The position numbers and the translations under genes are program-made. DNA of 64,000 nt from Pelagibius sp050330205 (GTDB lineage: Bacteria; Pseudomonadota; Alphaproteobacteria; Kiloniellales; Kiloniellaceae), in the NCBI GenBank assembly GCA_050330205.1, contig JBHJOA010000011.1:1-64000 (forward strand). The letters are read 5' to 3'. Shown piece after piece: positions 1 to 8,443 of this stretch; position 1 is the stretch's first letter, and each line of letters begins with the position of its first letter. Below the pieces are notes generated by a model. That model was not told the origin of the DNA, did no database searches, and saw nothing but the letters and a program-made list of their open reading frames with translations.

Positions 1-16
1 CCCGAGTTAGGAAGCA

Positions 17-1003
17 ATGCCACACAAGAAGGTCCGTGTCATCGTCACCCGCCGTCTGCCCGACGTCATCGAAACGCGGATGATGGAGCTCTTCGACTGC
101 CGCCTCAATCTCGAGGACAAGCCGATGAGCCAGGCCCAGCTGATCGAGGCGGCGAAGGAAGCCGATGTGCTGGTGCCGACGGTCACCGACCGCATCGACG
201 CGGCGGTGCTGTCGCAGGCCGGCCCGCAGCTGAAGCTGATCGCCTCCTTCGGCACCGGCGTCGACCACATCGACCTGAAGACGGCGCGCCAGCGCGGCAT
301 CACCGTGACCAACACGCCCGGGGTGCTGACCGAAGACACCGCCGACATGACCATGGCCCTCATCCTCTCGGTGCCGCGGCGCCTCGCCGAGGGCGAGCGC
401 CTGGTGCGCGCCGGCGACTGGCAGGGCTGGGCGCCGACCGGCATGCTGGGCCACCGCATCAACGGCAAGCGGCTCGGCATCATCGGCATGGGCCGCATCG
501 GCAGCGCGGTGGCGCGCCGCGCCCGGGGCTTCAACATGTCGATCCACTACCACAACCGGCGCCGGGTACAGCCCGCGCTGGAGGAAGAGCTGGAGGCGAC
601 CTACTGGGAGAGCCTCGACCAGATGCTCTCGCGCATGGACATCGTCTCCATCAACTGCCCGCATACCCCGGCCACCTTCCACCTGCTCTCGGCGCGGCGC
701 CTGAAGCTGCTGCGCGAGGAGGCCTACATCGTCAACACCTCGCGCGGCGAGGTGGTCGACGAGAACGCCCTGACCCGCGCGCTGGAGGCCGGCGAGATCG
801 CCGGCGCCGGCCTCGACGTCTTCGAGCACGAGCCGGCCATCAATCCCAAGCTGCTGCGCCTCGACAACGTGGTGCTGCTGCCGCACATGGGCTCGGCCAC
901 CATCGAGGGCCGCCTCGCCATGGGCGAGAAGGTGATCATCTCCATCAAGACCTTCGTCGACGGCCACACCCCGCCCGACCGCGTCCTCGAGACGATGTTC
1001 TAG
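17..1003 (+). CDS. D-2-hydroxyacid dehydrogenase (glyoxylate/hydroxypyruvate reductase type)
   Basis: NAD(P)-dependent oxidoreductase of the D-isomer-specific 2-hydroxyacid dehydrogenase family, 328 residues, close to the usual 310-330. The Rossmann motif GMGRIG is at residues 158-163, preceded by GKRLGII. The catalytic Arg-Glu-His set is present: NTSRGE (Arg about 243), EHEP (Glu about 272) and LLPH (His 290). The arrangement resembles glyoxylate/hydroxypyruvate reductases and D-glycerate dehydrogenases, so the likely reaction is reduction of glyoxylate or hydroxypyruvate in the cytosol. Exact substrate cannot be read from sequence. The gene stands alone; its last 15 bases including the stop are duplicated in tandem directly downstream. 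Confidence 0.9.
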   Translation: MPHKKVRVIVTRRLPDVIETRMMELFDCRLNLEDKPMSQAQLIEAAKEADVLVPTVTDRIDAAVLSQAGPQLKLIASFGTGVDHIDLKTARQRGITVTNTPGVLTEDTADMTMALILSVPRRLAEGERLVRAGDWQGWAPTGMLGHRINGKRLGIIGMGRIGSAVARRARGFNMSIHYHNRRRVQPALEEELEATYWESLDQMLSRMDIVSINCPHTPATFHLLSARRLKLLREEAYIVNTSRGEVVDENALTRALEAGEIAGAGLDVFEHEPAINPKLLRLDNVVLLPHMGSATIEGRLAMGEKVIISIKTFVDGHTPPDRVLETMF

Positions 1004-1018
1004 GAGACGATGTTCTAG
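989..1018. repeat. 15-bp perfect tandem duplication across a stop codon
   Basis: The 15-mer GAGACGATGTTCTAG occurs at 989-1003 and again at 1004-1018. The first copy contains the dehydrogenase stop codon TAG (1001-1003), so the duplication recreates the gene end in the 3' untranslated region. It is one of several similar duplications in the window. Confidence 0.95.
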
Positions 1019-1034
1019 GAAAGGTCGCCCTCGG

Positions 1035-1145
1035 CGCATCCTTCGAGACAGCCGCTGCGCGGCTTCCTCAGGATGAGGATGGAGACCTGAAGGTTTGACC
1101 TGATGGTGAGGGGGCGCGAAGCGCCGTCTCGAACACGAGGTCAAT
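1035..1145. repeat. palindromic intergenic repeat element
   Basis: Between two genes lies a nested hairpin: outer arms CATCCT (1037-1042) and AGGATG (1070-1075), inner stem AGCCGC (1050-1055) and GCGGCT (1059-1064). It is followed by a GGCGCGAAGCGCC palindrome. Its composition (CATCCTTCGAGAC ... CCTCAGGATGAGG) is of a type I recall as highly repeated between genes of many alphaproteobacteria. Whether this genome has many copies cannot be seen here. Confidence 0.6.
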
Positions 1146-1174
1146 CTCGGCAGCAACCTGCGTTCAGCATCCGC

Positions 1175-2173
1175 TCACTTCACCGGGCAGGGGCCCTGGG
1201 TGGAGGCGTCGTGCACCGCGATTCCGCCGCCGGAGATGCCTTCCTCGGCCGCCAGTGCGGCTTCCTCCATCTCCGGCGTCACGAGGGCGGCATTGTGCTC
1301 GTCCAGTACCCAGTCGAGGCCGCCCTCGGCGAGCCCGAGGACCTGCACGCCGGGTCGCCAGCCGTCTTCGCGCGCCGCCGCGAAGTTCTCGTAGACGGCG
1401 ACGTCGACGCGCTTGCGCATGGAGGTGAGGATGCGGCCGGGATGCAGGCCGTTCTGGTTGGAATCGGTGCCGATGCCGAGGATCCCCGCGTCGGCGGCGG
1501 CCTGCAGCACGCCGATGCCGGTGCCGCCGGCGGCCTGGATGATGACGTCGGCGCCCTGCTGGATCTGCGAGCGGGCAAGCTCGGCGCCGCGCCCCGGGTC
1601 GGTCCAGGCCGCCGGGGTCGGGCCGGTCATGTTCACCAGCACCTTCACCTGCGGGTCGGCGCTGCGCGCGCCCTGGATATAGCCGCAGGCGAACCTGCGG
1701 ATGAGCGGGATATCCATGCCGCCGACGAAGCCGATGACGCCGGACTTCGAGGCCATGGCCGCCAGGATACCCACCACGTAGGATCCCTCCTGCTCGCGGA
1801 ACACGATGGACTGCACGTTGGGCGCCTCGACCACGGCGTCGACGATGGCAAAGCGCGTCCGCGGGAACTGCGGCGCCACCTCGGCGAGGGCGCTGGCGTG
1901 GTTGAAGCCGATGGCGACGATCGGCGAGAAGCCGCGCTGCGCGAAGACGCTCAGCGCCTGGCGCGACTGCGCCGGCGAGGCGATCTCGAATTCGCCGTAG
2001 GCGGCGCCGGTCTCCTCGCGGAAGCGTTCGGCCCCGGCGAAGGCCGCCTCGTTGAAGGAGCCGTCGAACTTGCCGCCGACGGAGTAGATGACGGCCGGCT
2101 GCGCCTGGGCGGCGGCAGAAGCAACAAGATGTAAGAAGATGAAAGCGGGTGCGAAGCCTCGATAACGGAGCAT
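1175..2173 (-). CDS. BMP family (Med/PnrA-like) ABC transporter substrate-binding protein
   Basis: Periplasmic solute-binding protein of the basic membrane protein family, 332 residues. A signal peptide covers about residues 1-24 (hydrophobic AFIFLHLVASAAAQA). Family features are visible: the GGKFDGSFNEAAFAG ligand segment, VAIGFNHA, FVGGMDIPLIRRF and the GADVIIQAAGGTGIGVLQAA segment. Known members bind nucleosides or purines for an ABC importer; ligand here is inferred only at family level. No permease or ATPase gene is adjacent, so either its transporter is elsewhere or it is an orphan. It starts 9 bp after the stop of the upstream XRE/ImmA gene on the same strand, so read-through from that island is possible. 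Confidence 0.88.
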   Translation of the reverse strand: MLRYRGFAPAFIFLHLVASAAAQAQPAVIYSVGGKFDGSFNEAAFAGAERFREETGAAYGEFEIASPAQSRQALSVFAQRGFSPIVAIGFNHASALAEVAPQFPRTRFAIVDAVVEAPNVQSIVFREQEGSYVVGILAAMASKSGVIGFVGGMDIPLIRRFACGYIQGARSADPQVKVLVNMTGPTPAAWTDPGRGAELARSQIQQGADVIIQAAGGTGIGVLQAAADAGILGIGTDSNQNGLHPGRILTSMRKRVDVAVYENFAAAREDGWRPGVQVLGLAEGGLDWVLDEHNAALVTPEMEEAALAAEEGISGGGIAVHDASTQGPCPVK

Positions 2174-2181
2174 GAATGATT

Positions 2182-3321
2182 TCAGCCTAAGTTGGAAATC
2201 AATCGCAAGCGCGGTCGGCTCGGTCCTCTGCTATTAATGTCTTCTAATCCGTACATAGATGCGAACTCATCTGGAAGTGTTAAAAGAGCATCTGCCAACT
2301 CAACAGACGAATATCCAAGCTGTTCTATGTGAATCGCAATAAGATCGTTTGTCAGCTTTGTGGACTCTTGCTCGATATCGAATTCTGCAGGTTCTTTGGT
2401 CCGATAGCCAAATGAACTCATCTGCTTCCAGAGTGCGGTCGCGTCATCGCCTTGAATGGCTCCAACTGCCTTTGCTCGGTAAAGAATTGCAGACATTGCA
2501 ACCCGCCACTTCAGCTTCAATTTTCCAAGGTATGGAATCGAAATGCGTCGCCGCAGATCAGGCAAAATTGATCGCCTAGGCATTAACAGCTCGGCTGCAA
2601 ATTCATTCGCTTCTTTTTCCATTTCTTCGTATGGAAAAGGATGAAGAACAACATGGGCAAACTCATGCGCAAGGCTGAAGCGCATTCTGTCCGCTGGGCG
2701 ATCCTTGTTAAGAAAGATGACTGGACGCATGCCGGACGGTCGCAAAGTGAGTCCATCGATGTCCGCTGCGCCAAAATCCGAGATGACTACAACAACACCA
2801 CTCGCTTCAATGTATCTTGTAAGATTGTAGATTGGGCCTTCGGGTAGCTGCCAAGCAGCTCGAATCTTCTCTGCGGCTTCTGAGGCGGAGCTAACAGATC
2901 GCGCGTTTTGTCCAGACAGATCTTTATCTGTAACAACTTCAAACTGAAGTAAGTCGAACTCTGGCTCGAGCTCGACTGCGTTTACCAAGCGGCGCAGTTG
3001 GATAATGTAGTGATTTGAAGATGCTACAACGGCATCTGCATCTTTCGCTGAGACGGATGCTTTCTTCCGGAATGCGGCACCATGAAGGCTTATCGGCCGT
3101 CGATAAAGCGGCTCCTGCTCGAAGAAGAACTTGACCGGGAATCGAAGTACATCCGCAATCGCCTGAATCTCATCAGCCGAAAGCGAATCCTTAGTTCCGT
3201 TCTCAATGCGGGAGATAGCAGCTTGTGGAATAGCTGCTTCCCTCGCTAGATCAACCTGAGTCTTGCGTCTCTTCTTACGTGCTAGGAGCAGCATCTCCCC
3301 GTTTAGTTGGTGCCCTAACAT
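2182..3321 (-). CDS. XRE-family regulator with ImmA/IrrE metallopeptidase domain
   Basis: Two-domain protein of 379 residues. Residues about 10-65 form an XRE helix-turn-helix (KKRRKTQVDLAREAAIPQAAISRIENG). The C-terminal part carries the zinc peptidase motif HEFAH (His219-His223) with a downstream acidic ligand segment EKEANEFAAELLMP (about 236-248), typical of COG2856/DUF955 proteins. Known relatives cleave repressors (ImmA, IrrE/DdrO) or act as antitoxin-like regulators. The start overlaps the end of the upstream gene by 47 bp, suggesting translational coupling. Base composition is clearly poorer in GC than flanking genes, which suggests horizontal acquisition. Target and trigger are unknown. 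Confidence 0.85.
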   Translation of the reverse strand: MLGHQLNGEMLLLARKKRRKTQVDLAREAAIPQAAISRIENGTKDSLSADEIQAIADVLRFPVKFFFEQEPLYRRPISLHGAAFRKKASVSAKDADAVVASSNHYIIQLRRLVNAVELEPEFDLLQFEVVTDKDLSGQNARSVSSASEAAEKIRAAWQLPEGPIYNLTRYIEASGVVVVISDFGAADIDGLTLRPSGMRPVIFLNKDRPADRMRFSLAHEFAHVVLHPFPYEEMEKEANEFAAELLMPRRSILPDLRRRISIPYLGKLKLKWRVAMSAILYRAKAVGAIQGDDATALWKQMSSFGYRTKEPAEFDIEQESTKLTNDLIAIHIEQLGYSSVELADALLTLPDEFASMYGLEDINSRGPSRPRLRLISNLG

Positions 3322-3937
3322 TATCGCGCTCTTCTCCCTTACCCCTGTACCTTGCTTTGACGGCGGTGCCTCTCGGACCGGTACGTTCTACGGCAACACT
3401 GGGCATCTTATTCTCTGAGACACTCAGTCGGTGTAGCTGGATCTTCTTTCGGTCAATGCCGTCGGCGAACATTAAGAACAGCTTATCCACAGTGGTCCGG
3501 GTTGGGGTCAGGCTATAGCTAAGGAATACCAACAGGTCCTGTGGAGCTTCGACGTGAAAGTTGGGCAGCTCGGGTTCGGTCTCAACGTCATGCTCAGCAA
3601 ACTGGTGCTTCGCCTTACTCGTGCCGCCACGCGGCCCGCAGTAATGAAGCTCAACGCTGACACGCCGAAGTACCCCCTCGATCGGGACAGCAACAATCAG
3701 TTTGTTAGACGGACCGTTTTCGTAGCGTACGCACGAGACTTGCGCCTCATTCAACCCGATCGAGTGCAGGGCGCTTGGCAGACTAGAGTGGACCGCCGCA
3801 CCAATTGCGGTGGCATCTTCACAGTCGAAATGCTCGACTTGAACAAGGTCTCGCAGAGACTTCTCGACCTCCGCCATCACCGCCCAAAAATTCGCCTCCT
3901 GGTGATCGCGGATAGCGATAAGGATATCTTGCCGATC
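3275..3937 (-). CDS. unknown protein coupled to the XRE/ImmA gene
   Basis: I do not recognise this protein (220 residues from ATG 3937). It has no signal peptide or membrane segment. The N-terminal part is acidic and helical (DHQEANFWAVMAEVEKSL), the middle has LVFLSYSLTPTR, and the C-terminal 40 residues are strongly basic and Gly/Arg rich, possibly nucleic-acid binding. Start choice is uncertain: an in-frame ATG at 4000 and TTG at 4015 also exist. A TTGACA-like -35 lies at 4012-4007 and GAGG precedes 3937 by 9 bases, favouring 3937. It is the first gene of a two-gene unit with the XRE/ImmA gene and shares its low GC. A toxin, effector or sensor partner is inference only. Confidence 0.65.
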   Translation of the reverse strand, partial: DRQDILIAIRDHQEANFWAVMAEVEKSLRDLVQVEHFDCEDATAIGAAVHSSLPSALHSIGLNEAQVSCVRYENGPSNKLIVAVPIEGVLRRVSVELHYCGPRGGTSKAKHQFAEHDVETEPELPNFHVEAPQDLLVFLSYSLTPTRTTVDKLFLMFADGIDRKKIQLHRLSVSENKMPSVAVERTGPRGTAVKARYRGKGEERDNVRAPTKRGDAAPST

Positions 3938-4024
3938 CATCTGGGAGCGCCTCGCGCCGCTGATTTCAGTCGATACGCGAGCAAAGTGCCCCAATTCCAT
4001 GTGCGATGTCAACAATATTCAAAA

Positions 4025-4046
4025 AAATATTCACTGGTGAATATTT
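4025..4046. promoter_or_regulatory. perfect palindrome, probable operator of the XRE/ImmA unit
   Basis: Arms AAATATTCAC (4025-4034) and GTGAATATTT (4037-4046) are perfectly complementary with a 2-base centre. A further half-like AATATTC copy sits at 4014-4020, next to a TTGACA-like -35 (4012-4007, minus strand). The position directly upstream of the island's first gene fits autoregulation by the XRE protein. Function is inferred. Confidence 0.6.
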
Positions 4047-4050
4047 CCGC

Positions 4051-4866
4051 CTAAACCGCGCAGAGCGCGTCGCCGGTACGGTAGTCCATCGTCTTGAGGT
4101 CGCGGATGGTGGCCTGCGGGCCGCAGAGCGCGCAGTCGGGATCGCGCGGCACCTTCACCTTGCGGAAGGTGGTCTCCAGGGAATCGAACAGGACAAGGGA
4201 ACCGGCCAGCGACGCGCCGATGCCGAGCAGTTCCTTCACCACCTCGTTGGCCTGCAGCGCGCCCAGGGTGCCGGCCAGGGCGCCCAGCACACCGACGTCG
4301 GCGCAGGACTCCTTGGGGTCGCCGGGCTGCGGGCCGAAGAGGCAGCGATAACAAGGCGTTTCGCCTTCGTGTGCCCTGAAGGTGGAAAGCTGGCCGTCGA
4401 AGCGCATGATGGCGGCCGAAACCAGGGTCTTCTTCGCCAGGTAGCAGGCGTCGTTGGCGAGGTAGCGGGTCGGGAAGTTGTCGGAGCCGTCGGCCACCAG
4501 GTCGTAGCGCGACACCAGGTCGAGGGCGTTGTCGGGCGAGAGGCGCAGGTTGTGCGCCTCGACTTTCACCTCGGGATTGATCTCGGCGATCCGCCGGCGC
4601 GCCGACTCCACCTTGGCCATGCCGAGGTGGGCGGTGTCGTGCAGCACCTGGCGCTGCAGGTTGGAGAGGTCGACGGTGTCGTCGTCGACGATGCCGAGGG
4701 TGCCGACGCCGGCGGCGGCGAGATAGAGCAGCAGCGGCGAGCCGAGGCCGCCAGCGCCGATCACCAGCACCCGGGCCCGCAGCAGCTTCGCCTGGCCTGC
4801 CTCGCCGATCTCCGGCAGCACCAGGTGGCGCGCGTAGCGGTCGATCTGGTCGTCGCTGAAATCCAT
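4051..4866 (-). CDS. moeB: MoeB/ThiF-family sulfur-carrier adenylyltransferase
   Basis: E1-like enzyme of 271 residues that adenylates the C-terminal Gly-Gly of a small sulfur-carrier protein (MoaD or ThiS). It has the ATP-binding GAGGLGS loop (about residues 37-43), the Arg finger region NLQRQVLH, the DGSDNFPTRY segment, and two zinc CxxC pairs (CYRC about 180, CALC near 255). The N-terminal RYARHLVLPEIG is diagnostic. The rhodanese domain found in longer eukaryote-like forms is absent. MoeB versus ThiF cannot be resolved; no moaD or thiS lies nearby. It follows cysK on the same strand after a repeat element. Confidence 0.88.
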   Translation of the reverse strand: MDFSDDQIDRYARHLVLPEIGEAGQAKLLRARVLVIGAGGLGSPLLLYLAAAGVGTLGIVDDDTVDLSNLQRQVLHDTAHLGMAKVESARRRIAEINPEVKVEAHNLRLSPDNALDLVSRYDLVADGSDNFPTRYLANDACYLAKKTLVSAAIMRFDGQLSTFRAHEGETPCYRCLFGPQPGDPKESCADVGVLGALAGTLGALQANEVVKELLGIGASLAGSLVLFDSLETTFRKVKVPRDPDCALCGPQATIRDLKTMDYRTGDALCAV

Positions 4867-4938
4867 GAGGGATATGTTAGCGCCCCCAAGGGTTTACACA
4901 AGGGGCGGGAACCGGGCACAGCGTTCCCGGCCCTTTCC

Positions 4939-5055
4939 ACCCGTCATCCTCGGGCTTGACCCGAGGATCCATTTCCCGGCGCGCTCGAGCTTCGCTGGTC
5001 GGTCCGGGTGCCAGCTCGGGCATGGATTGCCGGGACAAGCCCGGCAAAGACAGCA
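4939..5055. repeat. palindromic intergenic repeat between cysK and moeB
   Basis: A hairpin with arms ATCCTCGGG (4946-4954) and CCCGAGGAT (4960-4968), loop CTTGA, is followed by a second inverted repeat TTGCCGGG / CCCGGCAA near 5028-5047. This composite is of a type I recall as a common dispersed intergenic repeat in alphaproteobacteria. It may also act as a processing or termination site between the two minus-strand genes. Confidence 0.65.
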
Positions 5056-5066
5056 AAGAAAGGGAG

Positions 5067-6041
5067 CTACATCCCCTCGAAGAGGTCGGTGGAGAGGTAG
5101 CGCTCGGCGAAGGAGGGCAGCACGACGACGATCAGCTTGCCGGCCATCTCCGGGCGGGCGCCGACCTCGAAGGCGGCGGCCAGCGCGGCACCGGAAGAGA
5201 TGCCGACCGGCAGCCCCTCGACCGCCGCCGCCTCGCGCGCGGTGCGGAAGGCGGTGTCGTTGCCGATGCGCACGGTCTCGTCGATCAGCGTGGGGTCGAG
5301 ATTCCCGGGCACGAAGCCGGGGCCGATGCCCTGGATCTTGTGGGGGCCCGGCGGACCGCCGGAGAGTACCGGGCTATCCTCCGGCTCGACGGCGATCATC
5401 TTCAGGCCCGGCTTGCGCGGCTTCAAGGCCCTGCCGACGCCGGTCAGGGTGCCGCCGGTGCCGACGCCGGAGACCACGGCGTCGACGCGGCCCCCGGTGT
5501 CGCGCCAGATCTCTTCGGCGGTGGTGCGGAAGTGGATCTCCGGATTGGCCGGGTTGTTGAACTGCTGCGGCATCACCGCGCCGGGGTTCCTGGCGAGGAT
5601 CTCCTCGGCCTTGGCGACGGCGCCGTTCATGCCCTTCGACCCTTCGGTCAGCACCAGCTCGGCGCCCAGCAGGCGCAGCATCTTGCGGCGCTCGACCGAC
5701 ATGGTCTCCGGCATGGTGAGGATCAGGCGATAGCCCTTGGCGGCGCAGACGAAAGCCAGCGCGATGCCGGTGTTGCCGCTGGTCGGCTCGACGATCATGC
5801 CGCCCTGCTTCAGGCGGCCGTCGCGCTCCAGCGCCTCGATCATGGCCAGGCCGATGCGGTCCTTCACGGAGGACAGCGGGTTGTAGAACTCGCACTTGCC
5901 GACGATGTCCGCCTTCACGCCCTGGGCCGCGGCCAGCTTTGCCACGCGCACCAGCGGCGTGGCGCCGATGGTGTCGAGAATGGAGTCGTAGATCCTGCCG
6001 CGGAACTCGCCGTCCGTGCTGGCTTCGCTGCTGGCATCCAT
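5067..6041 (-). CDS. cysK: cysteine synthase A (O-acetylserine sulfhydrylase)
   Basis: PLP enzyme of 324 residues that makes L-cysteine from O-acetylserine and sulfide. The Schiff-base lysine is Lys60 in NPLSSVKDR, the substrate loop is EPTSGNTGIAL (about 85-95), the phosphate-binding loop is GVGTGGTLTG, and the C-terminal GISSGAA segment is intact. It lacks the haem and regulatory extensions of cystathionine beta-synthase. The Rrf2-type regulator lies 49 bp upstream on the same strand, a pairing that fits cysteine or sulfur-responsive control. Confidence 0.95.
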   Translation of the reverse strand: MDASSEASTDGEFRGRIYDSILDTIGATPLVRVAKLAAAQGVKADIVGKCEFYNPLSSVKDRIGLAMIEALERDGRLKQGGMIVEPTSGNTGIALAFVCAAKGYRLILTMPETMSVERRKMLRLLGAELVLTEGSKGMNGAVAKAEEILARNPGAVMPQQFNNPANPEIHFRTTAEEIWRDTGGRVDAVVSGVGTGGTLTGVGRALKPRKPGLKMIAVEPEDSPVLSGGPPGPHKIQGIGPGFVPGNLDPTLIDETVRIGNDTAFRTAREAAAVEGLPVGISSGAALAAAFEVGARPEMAGKLIVVVLPSFAERYLSTDLFEGM

Positions 6042-6090
6042 GGCGCGCTTTCCGTCTCCTGCTTCCCGCGACTTGTTCTGTCCGGCTGGT

Positions 6091-6546
6091 CTAGATGGTG
6101 AAGTCGGTGATCTGCCGGGCCTCGCTGGCGATGCCCTTCTCGCGGGCGCGGTCGCAGAGTTCCTCGATGGTCAGGCTGTCGAAGCGCGTCATCATCTGCT
6201 GCTGCATGTCCTGCCAGATCGGCCGCAGCACCTTGACGCCGATCTCCGAGCCGTCGGTTTCGGCGGCCGGATCGCCGGTGCCTTCCAGCTGGCGGACGAT
6301 ACGGATGATCTCGCCGACCGAGATGCGCCGGCGTTCGCGCGCCAGGCGGTAGCCGCCTTTGGGGCCGCGCTGGCCGGCGAGGATGTCGTGGTGGACGAGC
6401 TGCTGCAGCACCTGTTCCAGGTAGCGCCGCGGGATGCCTTGGCGCCGCGAGATGTCGGTGGAGCGCACCGGTCCGGCGCCGGCGTGGTAGGCGATGTCGA
6501 CCACCGCCTCGATGGCGAAGAGCAGTTTCTTGGAAAGCCTCAGCAT
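6091..6546 (-). CDS. Rrf2-family transcriptional regulator (CymR-like)
   Basis: Winged helix-turn-helix repressor of 151 residues. The start MLRLSKKLLFAIEAVVDIAYH and the wing motif GPKGGYRLAR are characteristic of Rrf2. The three clustered cysteines that bind an Fe-S cluster in IscR are absent (only one Cys, near residue 130), so it is not an Fe-S sensor of the IscR type. Lying between dut and cysK, with cysK immediately downstream, it most resembles CymR/CysR-type control of cysteine synthesis; the effector is inferred. Confidence 0.88.
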   Translation of the reverse strand: MLRLSKKLLFAIEAVVDIAYHAGAGPVRSTDISRRQGIPRRYLEQVLQQLVHHDILAGQRGPKGGYRLARERRRISVGEIIRIVRQLEGTGDPAAETDGSEIGVKVLRPIWQDMQQQMMTRFDSLTIEELCDRAREKGIASEARQITDFTI

Positions 6547-6552
6547 GACCGC

Positions 6553-7047
<495 letters not shown>

Positions 7048-7079
7048 GGGCTGCTTCGCGGTCCCTGGCTTGGTGTCGG

Positions 7080-8306
7080 TTATTGGATCTGGGGGCGCCC
7101 GAGGCTGGCGGCGATCTGCCGGCAGAGGCGTTCGGCGACCTCGGTCTTGGTCATCCGCGGCCAGTCGTCGACGCCCTCGGCGGTGATCAGGTGGATGCGG
7201 TTCTCGTCGCCGCCGAAGGTGGCGCTGCCCGGCGCCACGTCGTTGGCGAGGATCCAGTCGCAGCCCTTGCGGGCCAGCTTTGCGCGGCCCTGTTCGACCA
7301 CTTTCTCGGTTTCCGCGGCGAAGCCGATGACAAGGCTGGGGCGCCGGCTGCCGGCCTGCGACAACTCGGCCAGGATGTCCGGGTTCTGCGTCAATTCCAG
7401 AGCGGCGGGACTGCCGTTGTCCTTCTTGATCTTCTGCTGCGCGGCGTGGGCGGCGCGCCAGTCGGCGACGGCGGCGGCGCAGACCGCGACCTCGACCGGC
7501 AGGGCGGCACGGCAGGCGGCCAGCATCTCCTGGGCGGTCTCCACCTGCACGGTCCTGAGGCCCGGCGGGTCCGGCAGCCGGGTCGGGCCGGAAACCAGCG
7601 TGGTCTCGGCGCCGTGGCGGGCGAGCGCAGCGGCGATGGCATGGCCCTGCTTGCCGGAGGAACGGTTGGCGATGAAGCGCACCGGGTCGATGGGCTCGTG
7701 GGTCGGGCCCGAGGTGACCAGGGCGCGCAGGCCGCTCAAGGGGCCCGGCAGGCCCACCGCCGCCTCGATGGCGGCGAGGATCTCCTGCGGCTCGGCCATG
7801 CGACCGAAGCCGTACTCGCCGCAGGCCATGTCGCCCTCGTTGGGCCCGACGGTCAGCACGCCGCGGTCCTTCAGCACGGCGAGGTTGGCCTGGGTCGCGG
7901 CGTGTTCCCACATGCGTACGTTCATCGCCGGGGCGACCAGCACGGCCTTGTCGGTGGCCAGCAGCGCGGTGGACGCGAGGTCGTCGGCGCGGCCCTGCGC
8001 CATCTTCGCCAGGAGGTCGGCGCTGGCCGGCGCCACCACCAGTAAATCGGCGTCGCGCGACAGCTGGATATGGCCCATCTCGGCCTCGTCGGTGAGGTCG
8101 AAGAGCTCGCCGTAGACCTTGTCGCCGCTGAGCGCCGAGAGCGACAGCGGGGTCACGAACTCGGCGCCGGCGCGGGTCAGGATGCAGCGCACCGCCGCGC
8201 CCTTCTCCCTCAGGCGGCGGATCAACTCCAGAGATTTGTAGGCCGCGATTCCCCCCGAGACGATCAGAAGAACCCGTTTCCCGGTCAACAAGGTGGTTCG
8301 ATCCAT
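7080..8306 (-). CDS. coaBC: bifunctional phosphopantothenoylcysteine decarboxylase / phosphopantothenate-cysteine ligase
   Basis: Coenzyme A synthesis enzyme of 408 residues. The N-terminal CoaC half is a flavin-dependent decarboxylase with the GGIAAYK start, catalytic His in MGHIQLS, the PAMN motif and the active-site Cys in DMACGEYGFGRM. The C-terminal CoaB half, from about residue 185, has the VTSGPTHEPIDPVRFIANRSSGKQG nucleotide-binding region. Domain order and length are standard. It is followed by dut in the same transcription unit, an arrangement conserved in many proteobacteria. Confidence 0.96.
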   Translation of the reverse strand: MDRTTLLTGKRVLLIVSGGIAAYKSLELIRRLREKGAAVRCILTRAGAEFVTPLSLSALSGDKVYGELFDLTDEAEMGHIQLSRDADLLVVAPASADLLAKMAQGRADDLASTALLATDKAVLVAPAMNVRMWEHAATQANLAVLKDRGVLTVGPNEGDMACGEYGFGRMAEPQEILAAIEAAVGLPGPLSGLRALVTSGPTHEPIDPVRFIANRSSGKQGHAIAAALARHGAETTLVSGPTRLPDPPGLRTVQVETAQEMLAACRAALPVEVAVCAAAVADWRAAHAAQQKIKKDNGSPAALELTQNPDILAELSQAGSRRPSLVIGFAAETEKVVEQGRAKLARKGCDWILANDVAPGSATFGGDENRIHLITAEGVDDWPRMTKTEVAERLCRQIAASLGRPQIQ

Positions 8307-8443
8307 ATTTCACGCTGAACAGACGTGAATAACGTAGGGACTTGTCCGTAGGATGGCAAGCGAAGCTGATTTTCCGCGGTTTGCCTGGCGCCCGGTCCCC
8401 GGAGGGGACCGACGCATTCCCGGACCGCCCGTCTCCCGACCGG

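Noticed and set aside
3483..3491. Exact TTATCCACA DnaA box
   Set aside because: Single site inside the coding sequence of the island gene with no companion boxes; expected by chance.
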